This document shows, piece by piece, positions 25,341-38,600 of a DNA stretch of 64,000 bases. The stretch is from Leucaena leucocephala (lineage: Eukaryota; Streptophyta; Magnoliopsida; Fabales; Fabaceae): NCBI GenBank assembly GCA_037074615.1, contig CM073547.1:4216001-4280000 (forward strand), in the 5' to 3' direction. Made by a program: the position numbers and the translations under genes. How positions within the stretch are numbered: the stretch's first letter is position 1; the number at the start of each line of letters is the position of its first letter. Under the pieces are notes generated by a model. It did no database searches. It was not told where the DNA came from and was given only the letters and a program-made list of their open reading frames with translations.

Positions 25341-26708
25341 AATGGGATTCTGTTTCAATGAGGAAACAGGCTCATCTGGATCCGACCTACTTAGAAATGA
25401 AAGATTCTAGTGTAAGTTAATGTAACTGTATATGCTAAAATTCATTAATTTGCTCTATGTAAGTTAGATGGACGGCAAAAATTCCTAAGAGTGCTTCTGA
25501 TGTAAATTGTGTATAACTGTATGTGGAAACCGATTAATTCAAGGAGAGAATTTGAATATAGAGTAAGATATAATCCTTATATGAATTAGAATACTGTAAG
25601 ATATAATTCAAGAGTGTTTTTACTGACGGTGTTAGTTTTTTTTTTTTTAATAAAAAGATCAATTAATAAAACACAAACATAACGGACAAGATACCTATGA
25701 TTCATGAAAGATAGCAATTGCATTAAACTATGAAATGAACATATGGGTAACTATAAACTGTCAGGGTCAAAGAATGCCACTCCATGCATGGATAGATCAT
25801 CATATTCATGTCTCTATGATGCCCTCACTGACATCAATTCTGTGAGGACAAACGTGCCTTGATGTTAAACCTTTACAAGGTAGCTAATGATACCTACCAG
25901 AAACTGGTTTGATGAAGAAGGAAGAATGGAACCATCTTTATTTGACAGGAAGAAACTAGGACCAACAACTAACACATTGAAAGTTTTTATACCATGGTTC
26001 ACAAGCATACTCAACTTAATGTGTCATTGAACTTGAAAGTATGGCAAAATATGTAAATTATAGAAATTATAAAATATAAAATACTCATGAATATCTCAAA
26101 TGTACTCTTGTACTTTTATTAAGAAGTTTATGAAAATACACGTGCATTTATATAATTTTCCATCTACTTAATTTTATGTAACTCAATTCTTGCAACTATG
26201 TCCCATGTTGTAGGTTAGAAAACATACTGTTTGTTCGCCAATGACACTTAGATTTAAAGTTGAAAAACGCCTTTCAAAAGACTGTAGGTCTCTTGAAGTA
26301 AGGAAGTACAGATAAATACGCCATCTTTTCTATTTTTATTTATTTTTGGTTAATTTTCACTTCAGAAGATCTACAGTTTAAAATATACACTTCTTATATC
26401 TAATACAATATTCATGAAAGCAGAAAAGCTCAGTCACTTTCGCAACATAAATCTGAGTCCGCTTGATTTAGAACATCACAATGAGAACGAGAACAAAAAT
26501 AAAAGTTGTGCCGATCCTGAGAGAGTACAAACCAATCCCCAAATCTTAGCCCTGTGGTCCTACTATCCTTCCTACATCCCAATCTTATTTTGCCTCTCCT
26601 TTTATCTCTACCCCTAATGCTTCTATCATTTCATTCATTTGACTAATGTACAATTCAAATGTAAAAAACAGAAGCCACTAAGAAACAACCTCAATAATAT
26701 CAGAGACG
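25341..26708. other. Intergenic, 3' flanks of convergent PPR and subtilase genes
   Basis: No gene was seen. It holds the 3' regions of the two converging transcripts, with AT-rich sequence between. Confidence 0.5.
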
Positions 26709-29700
26709 TCATAGGAAAGATACAGCAACTGTACTTCTAACAACATGATGCTTGTCAGTCCAAGCATACCACCCAAAATAGTACTGATCTTCATCTGACT
26801 CAATCTTTGCAGGTACTTGGCCTCTTTTTGCCATCACTGTGATGGTGAAGTTCTTTTTCTGCCCAACACTTTCAAATTCCAGAACATTCGGAGAGGCTAA
26901 GATGGTATATTCCTTTGGTGACTGAGCAGTGAACTTGTAGACACTCTTGGGGCTACCAACGTTTGTCACTGTTCTCATAACTGTCTTCTTGGTGCCACGG
27001 TGTCTGTGAATTTGGATGGATGGATAGTTGAGGTTGTTAGGATCAGGTAACCGCTTTGGACAGTGATATTTGAGTCTTAATTCTTGGGTTTCTCCAAGGC
27101 TACATGTGTGAAGAATGTAGTCTGTGTAGGAAGAATCATATATTAGGCCAGGGTCTGATGCTTTTAGAGGTTGGAAGTGGCCAGAACCATATGCAAATGG
27201 AGTTGCAGTTTTTCCCGTATCATCTTTCATTGGCTCTCCCATGTTGTCTGTTGTGCTAGCTGCAAGAAAACAAGCGTTTAACTGGTAACTAATTAAATGT
27301 GACATAATTTCATCCAATGCTGTAAATTTATCTTATATGTGTATATGGCTTCTCTATCAAGCTGTATATGAACCTACTGGACCTAAAAAAGACAAGACAA
27401 ATCAAGCTGTACTTTTATAGTTCAAATTTAAATCATCATCATCCCTATATAAAAAGGGTAGCCTAATGCATAAGGTTCCTACTAGGTAGGTCTAATGAGG
27501 GACCAATATGCACAACTTTACCCCCACAAGTAGAGAAGTTGTTTATAAGATTTTAACCTGTGACTATCAGGTCACACGGCAATAAACTTACTATTGTTTA
27601 GATGTTCTCTTATTATTATCCCTGTCAATATATAAAATTGAGCTATTGAATCCATATCAAATTTGAGAATACCTGTGGTGATGAGGGCAGATCTGATAGC
27701 GGCAGAGGACCAAGTTGGGTGTATAGCTTTGAGAAGAGCGGCAGCAGCACTAACGTGAGGACAAGACATGGAAGTACCAGAAAATATGTTGTACTTCACT
27801 ACTCTCTTATCTTTATTTGACCTTGTTGGCCCATCTTCTTCCGTCCATGCTGCTAATATGTCTACTCCTGGTGCTGTAATATCTGGCTGCATTTCACCCC
27901 AAACGCACAAAACAGCTTAACTTTCTGGTCTTGTGGAAAAAATTAGCAATGTGAGAGTAGCTTTGTCTCAAAAGTTTGTATGCATAAAGGAAATAGGCTG
28001 AATTATACACAATTTTCCTATACTTTGTTATGTACAGATAACCTCCCTCATCTTTTAAAACTTTACAATAAACCTTAAATTCTTACATTTATGTAAATAA
28101 TTACCATGTTATTAGTTTTGTTCATTACTTATCTGCACATAGCTTAAAGTTTAAGGTGTTATATGCCTATAAAAGTTTGTGGAGATTATATATCACCTTA
28201 AGAACAAACGGATCGACAATGTTAGGACCGCGGCTAGAGAAGGAGGCCAAAAGAGGGGCAGGTTTAGTGTTCAAAACAGTGGTTCCAGGAAGAAGAAGAG
28301 CCTTGGGATCATTGGAAGAACGCATATATTGCAGAAGCTTGAGGACATTCTGGTACGACACACCAGTGGCTGCAACAAAATGAGGATCACATGGTACATC
28401 GTTTCCAAAAGCTTCGTTGTTTCCCAGAATTAAACCAACTCCACCAGCTCTTCTCACCTCTAAGCCTTTTGCAAGTCTCGTTCCTTTCCCTCTCATGCAC
28501 ACAACTATCTTCCCTTTAACCTTTCTTGCCTCCAACGAACCCCGCAGACAATACCTGCGTTTCATTTGTTTGTTTGTGTTTTTTTTTATTAGTTTAAGAA
28601 TAGGTACGTCAAAATGTATTTAATTAGTTTATTGATGTTGCAGAATATGATTAACAATATAATTGATCACCCTGAGTCGTTTTTGGGAACGCTTGAATTT
28701 TCAACGTCTCCTGCGAATACCAATTTGTGGAAGCTGCTTTTCGTTGGTATTGGTGTGATTGATCGTCCCTATTGTTCACAACCAAATTAAATGTTATGGT
28801 TAAGCATAAGCACAAACACACACACAAGAGACAAAAAGGACAACTCACTTGCAGCAGATTCAAGCTGAAGTCAAAAGAGACATTTTTCAAGGTACATCGA
28901 TTAGGGCATTAGCTCAAGGATATGTGATTTAACTATAATTAAAATGGAGTCAACACATTCACATTCACGACTAAAATAATTTAATTAAATTAAATTCATA
29001 TATAAATTAGAAAAGAAAAAAATTTCAATGAGACAGAGATTAATCCATGTGTGAATAGAATATTTATGTCTAAATTATACATAATCCGAGATCAATCACA
29101 TTCAAAACTTTTGATTAGTTAAAAATTAAAAAACTAGTTGACCAATTCACTAGTCCCATCAGATTTTAATGCCTTGCTTTTTTTTTTTTTAAAAAAAAAA
29201 TTAAGGTTTCATATTAAATAATAAGAAAGGTTTAGCCCAACAAGCGAAACACGAAACAAACAAACGTTTACTTTAATTAATTACCTCAATTGTTGTACCA
29301 TTATGGAGCAAGATTGGGGCGAGAAAGGTCCGATCCAGAGTGCTAGCCCCGACCGTAATGATCCACGGAGCCGGGTTAGCCAAAGTACGACCCGAAGGCC
29401 CAGAGTTGCCTGCACTACAAACCACCACAATGTTCTTCCTCGTTGCCTCCAATGCCGCTCTCGCAATCACATCGTCTCTGTAAGGGATGGGTTTCGGATA
29501 CCCAATGGAAACACTCAGAACGTCGACGCCGTCTTCAATGGCGTCGTCGATGGCCTTCATCATGTCGACTTCCGTACACGTGTTTCCGAAGTCCTTGGAC
29601 TGCCCTTTGATAGGCCAGCACGCTTTATATATGGCCAGCCGGGCCAGCGGGGCCCCGCCGTAGGCCGTCCCGTTCGCGAATCCTCCGAGGGCCGAGGCGC

Positions 29701-32700
29701 TCGGGACGGTGCGGCCGGCGACTATGGAGGCTGTGTGGGTTCCGTGGCCGTCTTTGTCACGAGCTGATCTGTAGTCTTCTTTCTCGTCGAGAGGACCGTA
29801 CACTGCTTCATAGCCTTGCAGGTAGTACCGAGCTCCGATGATCTTCCTGTGAATCAGAATTGAACAACAAATTAATTAATTAATCTCCGAAAAAAATAAC
29901 TTTTTACCCAATCAACATAAATAATATGATTTTTTTTTTGAAACTGATATAACTAGCATGAATGATTCTTTAGATTTTGCTTAACGCGAGAGAGGCCAAC
30001 ATTAGTTTAAAACAAGTAGGTCCCATAATTGCACTACTTTTTCTTTAAATATAATTAAAAAATTAATTTTAATGATAAATATAAAATTTATTTTTATATA
30101 TTTTTTTAATTATTTATATTGATATTCTTTCATTATCAATAATTAAATAAGAGATAAAAAAATAGTTCAAATAAATAATTATAATATTTTAAGAAAAAAT
30201 ATTTTATATTAATTAACATAATTAATTTTTAATTTAATTAAATTAATTAATAAATTTTATATTAAAAATAAGAAGAGTATAATATACTATTCACAAGCAT
30301 GAAGATATCAAGTCGAACCAAACTAGAGGTGAGAATTTGCGTTGGCTTGCGCGTCCAACTTGCTAACCCGCCATTTTGTGGCGGGTTGGGTTGCTAACAC
30401 ATGCTTTTTTTTATTTTTAATTTTTTTATTATTTATATTATATTTTATTTATTTTAGAGTCTTAACCAATTTAAAATTTACATTATACTTCATTTATACT
30501 AACTTTATCTTATTGAGTCATTTCTTTATATATATATATTTTATTTTATTATTATTTTACTTGTAACAGATTTATCTACAGATAGTAATAAAGTTAAAGA
30601 AATAAATATATTCAATTAATATTAATATATATAAATTATTTTTTAAAAAAATATATATGAAAATAATTTTTTTATATTTTTTTTAAAAATAAAAACTCAC
30701 GCCATGGTGGGCTCGAGTTAGTATTAAACCAACCCGCTTAGAAGTAAGTCTCTTAAACTTGACCCCCCTTCCAAGCTAACCTGCCGCGGGTTAATCGGTA
30801 TCCAACGGATAGGCCGCATTCTCATCTTTAAACCAAACCACGGTCATACCACTAAAATGAACATTGGTATTACTATCATCTATTACCATAATAATTGATA
30901 TGATGAAATGCACAAGTTTATATAGTATATATTTCCATGCTTATAATAATTAATTAGTTTACTTATTATATAAGGAATGGGGTCTGATGAAAAAGAGATA
31001 TCTGCAGTGCATATATAAACAAGAGGGAACATGCATGGCCCAGGAAAAAAAGACAAGACAGTGAGGGTAAAATAATGGGAAAAAGCTAGACAGAGAGGTT
31101 GAAGAGGATGACACTGGAATACGAAAGAAGATTGCAAGATGAGAAACGAAACAAGACAAAGAGAAATTAAGTCAAAAGGACAAAGAGAGAATCACGTAGA
31201 CGAATAATAAGCCACAGATACGCAGACACTTGCTTCTCAAAAGTTGGCACTGAAAATGCCTTCTTTTGTCTCTTCTCATTTGTTTCCTTACTTCCCATCG
31301 AAAACAACATATATAACAGTCCAGTGAGAAAAACCTCAACTCGTTTCATGTCAAATGTAATCCTTCGTATTCACATATATGACTCTTTTCAATCTGTAAT
31401 TTCTTGTCCTCAAATAACTCTTTCAGGAGAGACAACCTTATCTTTGAAGCTAAAAAAAATAAAATAAAGAGAACCAAATTCATTGCAATAACCTAAAAAA
31501 GTATTTCAAGCCATAGAAAAATATTTGATAAATTTGTGAAATCTACTCTTTCTCAAATAAAAAATAAAAGCGGTCTTAAGTAAGGTAAAGTGGATTATAT
31601 ATTCTTTGCAAGTAGATTAAGTTCCTTTCTGGTATTCTTTTATGTTATTATATGTATAAGACGATGACATCTGAAAATGATATACTACGTACGTACCATA
31701 AACAGGTTAAGCAATAGAGTGAAAACGATTGATAGCTTTTGCTTTAGTAATATCTTAGCCACTAATTAATAATTAATTGGTGGCTTCATTAAGGAAAGAA
31801 CCTGCATTCAAAGGTTCTAAAGTTGAATTCTATAGAAAAAAACTTGGGTTTCAAAAAGCATTTGTCTTGTCATCATTATAAAGTCCCACAATAATTAAAG
31901 AGAAGGAATTCAAAATATGAACATATTTAATTATTAATTTAAACTCAATTAAAAGCTTTAATTTAGAGGTTATGTAATGATGTATGTCAAAAAGCTGCTA
32001 GAACTATACCTTAATTCAAAGAGATCTGTGGAAAGCAGTTTATTTCATCATGTAAAGGACAAGTTTTAGCAAATCTAAATGAAAATTAAAGACCTTAATC
32101 TTCAAAATAATTATGATTCTCAAGATCTTTAACCTAAAATACACTCCCCTCTCTTCTTCACTTCTCAGATTATTACTCATCCATATTGAAGATAAGTAAA
32201 AAGTATCTGTAAAATTAATCAGTTTTATCAGGAAAAGGAAAATTCAGCCTTTAGCTGGGTCCTATATATATGCTAACCAACATGAAACTTCTGTTTTTTT
32301 GGGGCTGCAAGAGTAAATTATTATTAAGAGCAGAAATTCCTCAGTTGCAGCTGTCAAAAAAACACAAAATCTTGGTGGTCACATACATATATGTGTGTGT
32401 GTGTATATATATATATTTCTGACACATATATTGACTCACATGTGTGTATGACTCAGTTGTCTCATGTAAAAAACACAGTCAAAATGTAAAAAAATAAATT
32501 AAAAAAAAAGGGATCAGAGAGAGAAGAGTGACCTATTGCATAGAGAGGAAGGGAAGGCAGTCCCATTTTGGCAGATTCCTTTCCATCTTTGTGGAATTGG
32601 CCCTATCCCTTCATCTCTGAAGCTCTTTGATTCTGGCCACACACCTGCTCTTCATCATGAATTATTATATAGAAACACAACACTCTTACATCAAATCAAA

Positions 32701-33521
32701 TCAAATATTCACTCCAAAACTTCAATCACTTCCAAAACTATATACATACTCTTAATAGAGGACATGGATATGTGAGAAGTGATATAATGATATTATTAAA
32801 GGTTTTGTGATGTATGAGAATGATGAATGAAAGAGAGATTAATATTAATATTAATATTAATATTAATATTACCACTATCAATCATTCCAACAATGATATC
32901 TTGTCCATATTTAGCTTTTGAGAGCAAGTCTCCTCCTTTCTTCTTCTTCTGCTTAATGGCTTCTTCTTTCCCAGGATTCATCAATGGCTCTTCCAACCCC
33001 ACAAACTTCCATGACCTTGTTGTCTGCAATGAGTACCTTCCTGGTTCACTCTTACTCACAGACACAACTCCCTCCATTTCTGTCCAATACGTTATCAGAG
33101 ACTCATCACACAGTTAAATGATCGAAAGAATGAATGAATGAATCGGTTAGTTAATTACCTGATAGCCTCTTGGCTTCTTCTGGGGTGAGCACAGCAGAGA
33201 AGCCATTAAGAGTGTGTTTGTAACTGTAGAGAAGAGAAGATCGAGCTTCCTCTTCGGTTTCTTTCACTGAAACAAGATAGGAGAAATGGACATGTTCTAT
33301 ATCATGAATTATTCTGTCTCCATTATCGTCTCTGATGATGTCCACCATGTAAATCTGTTATGTTTCAGTAATGAATGATGATAAGGAACACAGAAACTCA
33401 GAGATAATAAAGAAGAAGAAGATAGAAAAGTTCAAACCTGGTTCTTGTTAGTGCTTGAGACGAAGGGAAAGAGGAAGAGGAAGAGGAGAGCTGTAACAGA
33501 AGCACTGTTCTGTGTTGCCAT
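26709..33521 (-). CDS. Subtilisin-like serine protease, SBT5.6 type (S8A)
   Basis: Nine exons in continuous phase encode 793 residues: 33521-33438, 33354-33159, 33079-32873, 32644-32533, 29846-29285, 28768-28671, 28554-28197, 27886-27673, 27259-26709. A signal peptide (residues 1 to about 23, hydrophobic LLFLFLFPF) leads to the secretory pathway. An I9 propeptide ends near TTRSWKFVGLEE. The catalytic residues are D160 (GMIDSG), H234 (GHGTHT) and S578 (GTSMSCPHV), with oxyanion N347 (AGNSGP). A protease-associated insert lies between exons 5 and 7, and a C-terminal fibronectin-III-like domain is in the last exon (TVTNVGSPKSVYKF). Plant subtilases act in the apoplast on peptide precursors and wall proteins; this one's substrate is unknown. 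The propeptide words SYLVSVKETEEEAR and SLLYSYKHTLNGFSA match the SBT5.6 branch (AT5G45650). Intron 4 is 2.7 kb and carries transposon insertions. All key residues are intact. Confidence 0.93.
27985..28165. repeat. Dispersed AT-rich repeat in subtilase intron 7
   Basis: It shares ordered words with 38225-38415 in the same orientation: TATGTA.A.ATAACC, AAAACTTTA.AAT, CTTA.ATTTATG, TTTTGTTCATTACTTAT, and TTATA. No coding capacity was seen. Confidence 0.55.
30324..30830. mobile_element. hAT-type MITE, 507 bp, in subtilase intron 4
   Basis: Terminal inverted repeats TAGAGGTGAGAAT and ATTCTCATCTTTA (11 of 13 paired) bound the element. A perfect 8-base direct repeat AACCAAAC flanks it at 30316-30323 and 30831-30838, the duplication length of hAT transposases. 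Subterminal GCGGGTTGGGTT and AACCCGC words are repeated inside. No transposase frame is present. Confidence 0.9.
32837..32870. repeat. (ATTAAT)n-type microsatellite beside the exon 3 donor of the subtilase
   Basis: Five tandem ATTAAT-type units start three bases inside intron 3, directly after the GT of the donor at 32872-32871. Length variation here would sit next to the splice site. Confidence 0.85.
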
Positions 33522-33571
33522 TGGTTTAGGGGAAATGAGCATGAAACTTAATTTGATGATGAGAGGATTAG

Positions 33572-33579
33572 TATTTATA
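33572..33579 (-). promoter_or_regulatory. TATA box of the subtilase gene
   Basis: TATAAATA on the minus strand lies about 50 bases upstream of the ATG at 33521, implying a very short 5' UTR of roughly 20-30 bases. Confidence 0.6.
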
Positions 33580-35099
33580 GAGAGGTTATAGTTTTCAATA
33601 CGCGCATTTCTAGACTGTAGGGAAATGAATACATGATGGCATCTTTTATATAATTATATAATATTTAAATTTAAAATTACTAGGTCAAAATATTAGAGAA
33701 TCTCTGACGTGATTTTTTTTTTAAATCTATGACGTTCAAAATGTTTAAAGGGGTCTTTTTTCTAGTCAATATCCCGTTGGATTTTTGTAAAAATTATTAA
33801 TTATTTCAAAAGGAAATTAATGTGTCTTTATTAGTAGATATATTACAGTGGCTTAATTACATTTTAATTCTAATATATAACTAATAAATTATTATAGGAT
33901 TTATTGCATTAACGCCAACTTAATATTTGCTTTATTATATATTACACCTCTATCATTTCTAATTCACAACTTCTTACCTCCGATAGCTTTTGCTCCCCTG
34001 AGTTCTTTTCGGGAAGAATCTATTTATCCTGGCGATATTTGTGTACGTAGATCAATAATCTTTAAGGATAGTGTTCTTAGGCATAACTCAAAACTCTTAT
34101 TCCGTAGACAGATCCCAACCATTGATTGTTAATTTTATCTCTGGATGGATTTGCATAGTTATAATCAGTACCATTTGTGCCATACTTTGTTGGTTTTTTC
34201 TGAAGGGATTGCTATTTTGGCATATAACCTAAAAGTCATATATTCAAATTATAAAAATAACCTATCCATTTATATGATAAGGTTACATATATATTTATTC
34301 TTCCTCAAACCCTACCTAATAAGGATCTTGTGCATTGAACCGCTCTTAGCCTATTTCTATTTTAGCATATGGAATGAGTATAATTTTATTGAAAACTTTA
34401 GTACTATAAAACTATAAATAAAAGTATTATACCTAAAGTTACTTCCAGCATTAAACAAAGAGAAAGATAGAAGCGTATACAAATTTGGATGACTGTTGAT
34501 AAGATAAGAACAATGGAAAAGGAAAAGACATATGAAATGGGCAGAAACCAGAAAGAGAGAGAGGGGAAAAGGGTAAATTCAGTGAAATATAGGAACAAGG
34601 AATATTATTGAACCTTTTTAGATTCCCACAAGAAGGATTTATATATATATATATATATATATGTTGGCTTTGGGCTGTAATAGTGATGACGTGGAGCTTT
34701 TTGTTTTTGTTTTTTTTTTCAGTAAATGAATAAATGATGTAGTAAGAAGGCCATTATACAATTTACCAATCTTCCATCCTTCATTTTATTATTTGGATTT
34801 TTATAAATTAAAGAGTGACATATGCCTTAAAAGTATACTTGAGTATTGGTTAAGTATAAGGCACATGCTTTATTAACATTTCACATGTTTTCTTATAAGA
34901 GAATATCATAATTACTTAATGTTGATCTTTTCTCTCCATTACATTATTTCTCAATCAGTAAAAAATAAAGTCGACTTTAATCTATTAATCATGTTCTAGT
35001 AGTTTTTCCAACCCTTTAAATTATAAATTTAACTAAGTAGATTAAGAACGTTTATTTTTTTTCCAGGGCTGATGCCTCTCTCTCTCTCTCTATTTTTTT

Positions 35100-35340
35100 G
35101 ATACAATAATTTTTGAAAATTGGTTAAGTTCATCCACGATTTAAAGATAAGGTAAAGTCTACATTCCTCCTATGCGATACTAATATCAGGTAAGACGAGT
35201 TATCTATTACCCTCAAGCGTAAATATAGGCATTTAGGAGTTAGGATATCTCCTCAAGTACCACAAGTAGAACAATAACAAAGCGATACTCCCTAGTAAGC
35301 GAATATACTATAAATTATCACATATTTCATCTTTTCACTA
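35100..35340 (-). mobile_element. SINE family B copy, degenerate
   Basis: It shares the ordered landmarks CATTCCTCCTA, GATACTAATATCAGGTA, TATTACCCTCAAGCGTAAA, TAGGCATTTAGGAGTTAG and ATACTCC with the clearer copy at 44765-45005. The T-rich left end corresponds to an A-rich 3' tail on the minus strand. Confidence 0.6.
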
Positions 35341-35604
35341 GTTGAACCCATGTTAGTGAAATAATCTTTGGCATGAAATATTCTCTCTCTCTTTTTATTC
35401 TGCTGAAATCAAAGAAAATAAAGAGATTCTTTATCCAGTGGTCTCTTTGATTCTGTTTTTTTTTATGCTTAAATCTCATCACCTACCAATACATAAATAT
35501 AATTCAATAATACAAGATATCATATTATTATTGAATATATTTTTTAAAATATATATATGATTTACCAATAGACATTAAAAATACCTACCTAGACACACAA
35601 TATT

Positions 35605-35672
35605 GAAAGCAAGTGAAATGGAATTGTGACCATTTGCCTTAATTAGTGAAAGCAAGTGAAATGGAATTGTGA
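35605..35672. repeat. Short tandem duplication, 43-bp period
   Basis: GAAAGCAAGTGAAATGGAAT and the following TTGTGA occur at 35605 and again at 35648. The region between is unique. Confidence 0.85.
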
Positions 35673-38600
35673 TCTTATGGCATGCGAGCTTCCAGGTTCC
35701 AGAAGATAGCTAATGATATCCTCTGAAATAGGGCATCGTCATAGGTAGTGGAAGGAAAAAGGCATTATATATATATATATATATATGTATGTATATATAT
35801 CATAATGATGCATTTACATATCTTCGGTTGCTTCACAATGTGTCAATGGAAGAATTTGTGGAGGCAATGGTTAGTGGCTAGCCATACGCTCACTGTCTAA
35901 GTTGAAACCCTAAACCCTATAAAAGTTAATGTATGCATATTCATTCCTTTCAAACTCAGAATATTGCACGTTTTAAATATATTATAAAATAAAAGATAAG
36001 ATATTTAAAAATACAAGTTGAATAAGAGAGGTTCATGAAGGAAATCCCCAAAATGGAAAGGAATATCATGAGAATAAACTAAAAGGTAAACATGATCAAG
36101 AGCAAATATATTTGTTAAACTCTCTCATTTGAAACTCAGATCCCAACATTAAGTATTCCTTTTTTTGGTTAACTTATTCCGACCAATGGAAGTTAATTTT
36201 TGTTGGAGTAGAAGGTATATGCCGTTTTTTAAATCTATTAAATATGCCGTTTTTTGGTGCAATTAAAAGTTTTATAAGGTTTTCAAATGATTCCAATTAA
36301 TTTGTGTTTGGTTCTTCTTGATTTTTTTTTTGGTATAATTTTTTTTAAAAAAATAAATTTACTTACGATCTAAAAATAAAATAATTTTTTAAAATAATAT
36401 TAATATTTAGTAGTACGAATTGTCTGTTTATTTTGCTGGTAGAAAATTTGGTACAATTTTATGTTTGGGCCTTCCGGACTTCACTTTCAATGAGGAGTGA
36501 GCCCAACGAGTTGGGACATTGGGATGGAATGAAGTTGAGAGACCATCTTCTTTTATTGACCCGAAAGGTCATCTTGTCTTCTGAGCAAAGTTTGTCAAGT
36601 GAAAACCCCAGATTTAGACAGAATATTTAAGGGTAATTCAGGACCTAATATTAGTGTTTTTTAGTATAAATATAAACTCTCCTCTCTTTATCTTTAGATA
36701 GTAAATAATTCTAATTTTTTCTAAAAAAATTATAATAAAAAACTGTAAATTCACTAACTAAATTTCTTTTATATAAAAAAAATTAGATGAATTTGGTCTC
36801 GAGGGTTCATCAGGCTCAAAAAATATTTATAAAGATATTTATAAATTGTCTGCCAATAAGGTCATTATATCGACAGTAAAATTTAAACTCACAATCTTAT
36901 ATGTTATAAATTAACTCCTTATTAATTGGATAAATTAAATTGAATTTAGCAGAAAAGCTGATCCACCGTGATATGATGAGTTAAAATTTAAATCTTTATT
37001 AAGAGAGATATTTACATTTAATATTTGATATTAATAATTTGAATATGTTAAATGATAAGTACTGCATACTAAAATTTATAAATGTGACGGAGAGTTTTAG
37101 CTAAAAAAAATGATGGATTAATGAGAATTACTTAAGAAATGATGAAGACGTAAATGGGAGATAGACATGAATGTAATTCAACCATTGACCATATTTAAGA
37201 TATTGTTCGGATAAACCGTGGGATCCAGACATAGTAGGCACATTGCGATCCACAAAGACCACTACCGACGACAGCGTCGACCACAACTTGCATGCACAAA
37301 GCGGAAAGCTGTAACCTTTGACTATTGAAAATCTTTCTAATCCCTCCTCCATATCAATCCACTTGCCTGCATACACGCACATCCAAAATTTAATATTCTT
37401 CTCGTCCAAAATATACAAACTAATTAAGATATTAGTTACAATTCTAAATATTATAAATTTTTAATCTATTTTATATATTAAATTTATTAATTTTTTTAAA
37501 ACTAATTTGCTTAATATATACATTGACATATAATTTAATATTACACGTGAGTATATATAAAAGATCATATCATATTTTTTATAATTAAATAATTTATTAA
37601 ATTTATTAAATTTTTTAATTTTTTTAAATTAATTAAATAATTTTTATATTAAGGATTAAAAAAATACTATCCAACCAATATTTATAATAATATTATTTAA
37701 GAAGATTTGAGAAGAATTAAGTCACTTCTACTCAACTTCATCACCTTTTGGTAGCTTACATATTTTGATATATAACGAAGTGAAAAGGAGACTTTTTTGT
37801 GACTTTATGCCTTAAATGTATCATAATTATCAACGGTGTCCTTTATATCTACCATGTTACTCCCTTTGACAAAACTCAATCTCACATTAACTTCTGCTAC
37901 CCACTCCCATTTATGAACACGTTCATTCTCCTTAATTTTTGAAATTTTCAAATCTTCCTAATATCGGACTTACCTAAAATCTCCCATGCCCTCCAGTTTA
38001 GGGTAGTGGTGGCGTGATTGATTCCAAGTTTCTTCTTCTGGTCAAAGGGTGATTCAAAAGCTTTATCTTAGCTGTTGCTACTACTTCTGTTCATGTTATG
38101 ATGTTGTTCTCCTATATAAGATTAATGAAAATGTGAACATAAGGTTTAGGTTAATTGTTCCTTAGTATGTTGTCACTTACCTTGTCAGTGAGAGCTAGGG
38201 TTAATTATAAGCAACAGATTTTGAGTTCGGTAAAATTATGCACAAGTCCCTTGAATTCTATGTTATGTATAAATAACCACTTTAAACTTTGAAACTTTAT
38301 AATGAATCACCCTGAACCCTTATATTTATGCAGATAATTCTCCTACTAATCATTTTGTTTATTACTTATGTGTGCATATATGTGCATGACTCAAAGGTTA
38401 AATCGGTTATATACACACAAAAATATAATGTAAGGAATATATAATTGATGGCTAGAGTTTATCTGTACAAAATAAAAAATTTAAGTGGATACCATATTTA
38501 TTATTAAATGTTAAAGGAAGCTATTTGTAAATGATTCAAAGTTGGGGGAAATTTATGTAATTTTCGCATTCAATTAAACAAGTCTTACATCAATAATTAA

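Noticed and set aside
29303..29767. 154-codon open frame on the + strand
   Set aside because: It is the antisense shadow of subtilase exon 5, whose minus-strand frame has GHGTHT and AGNSGP.
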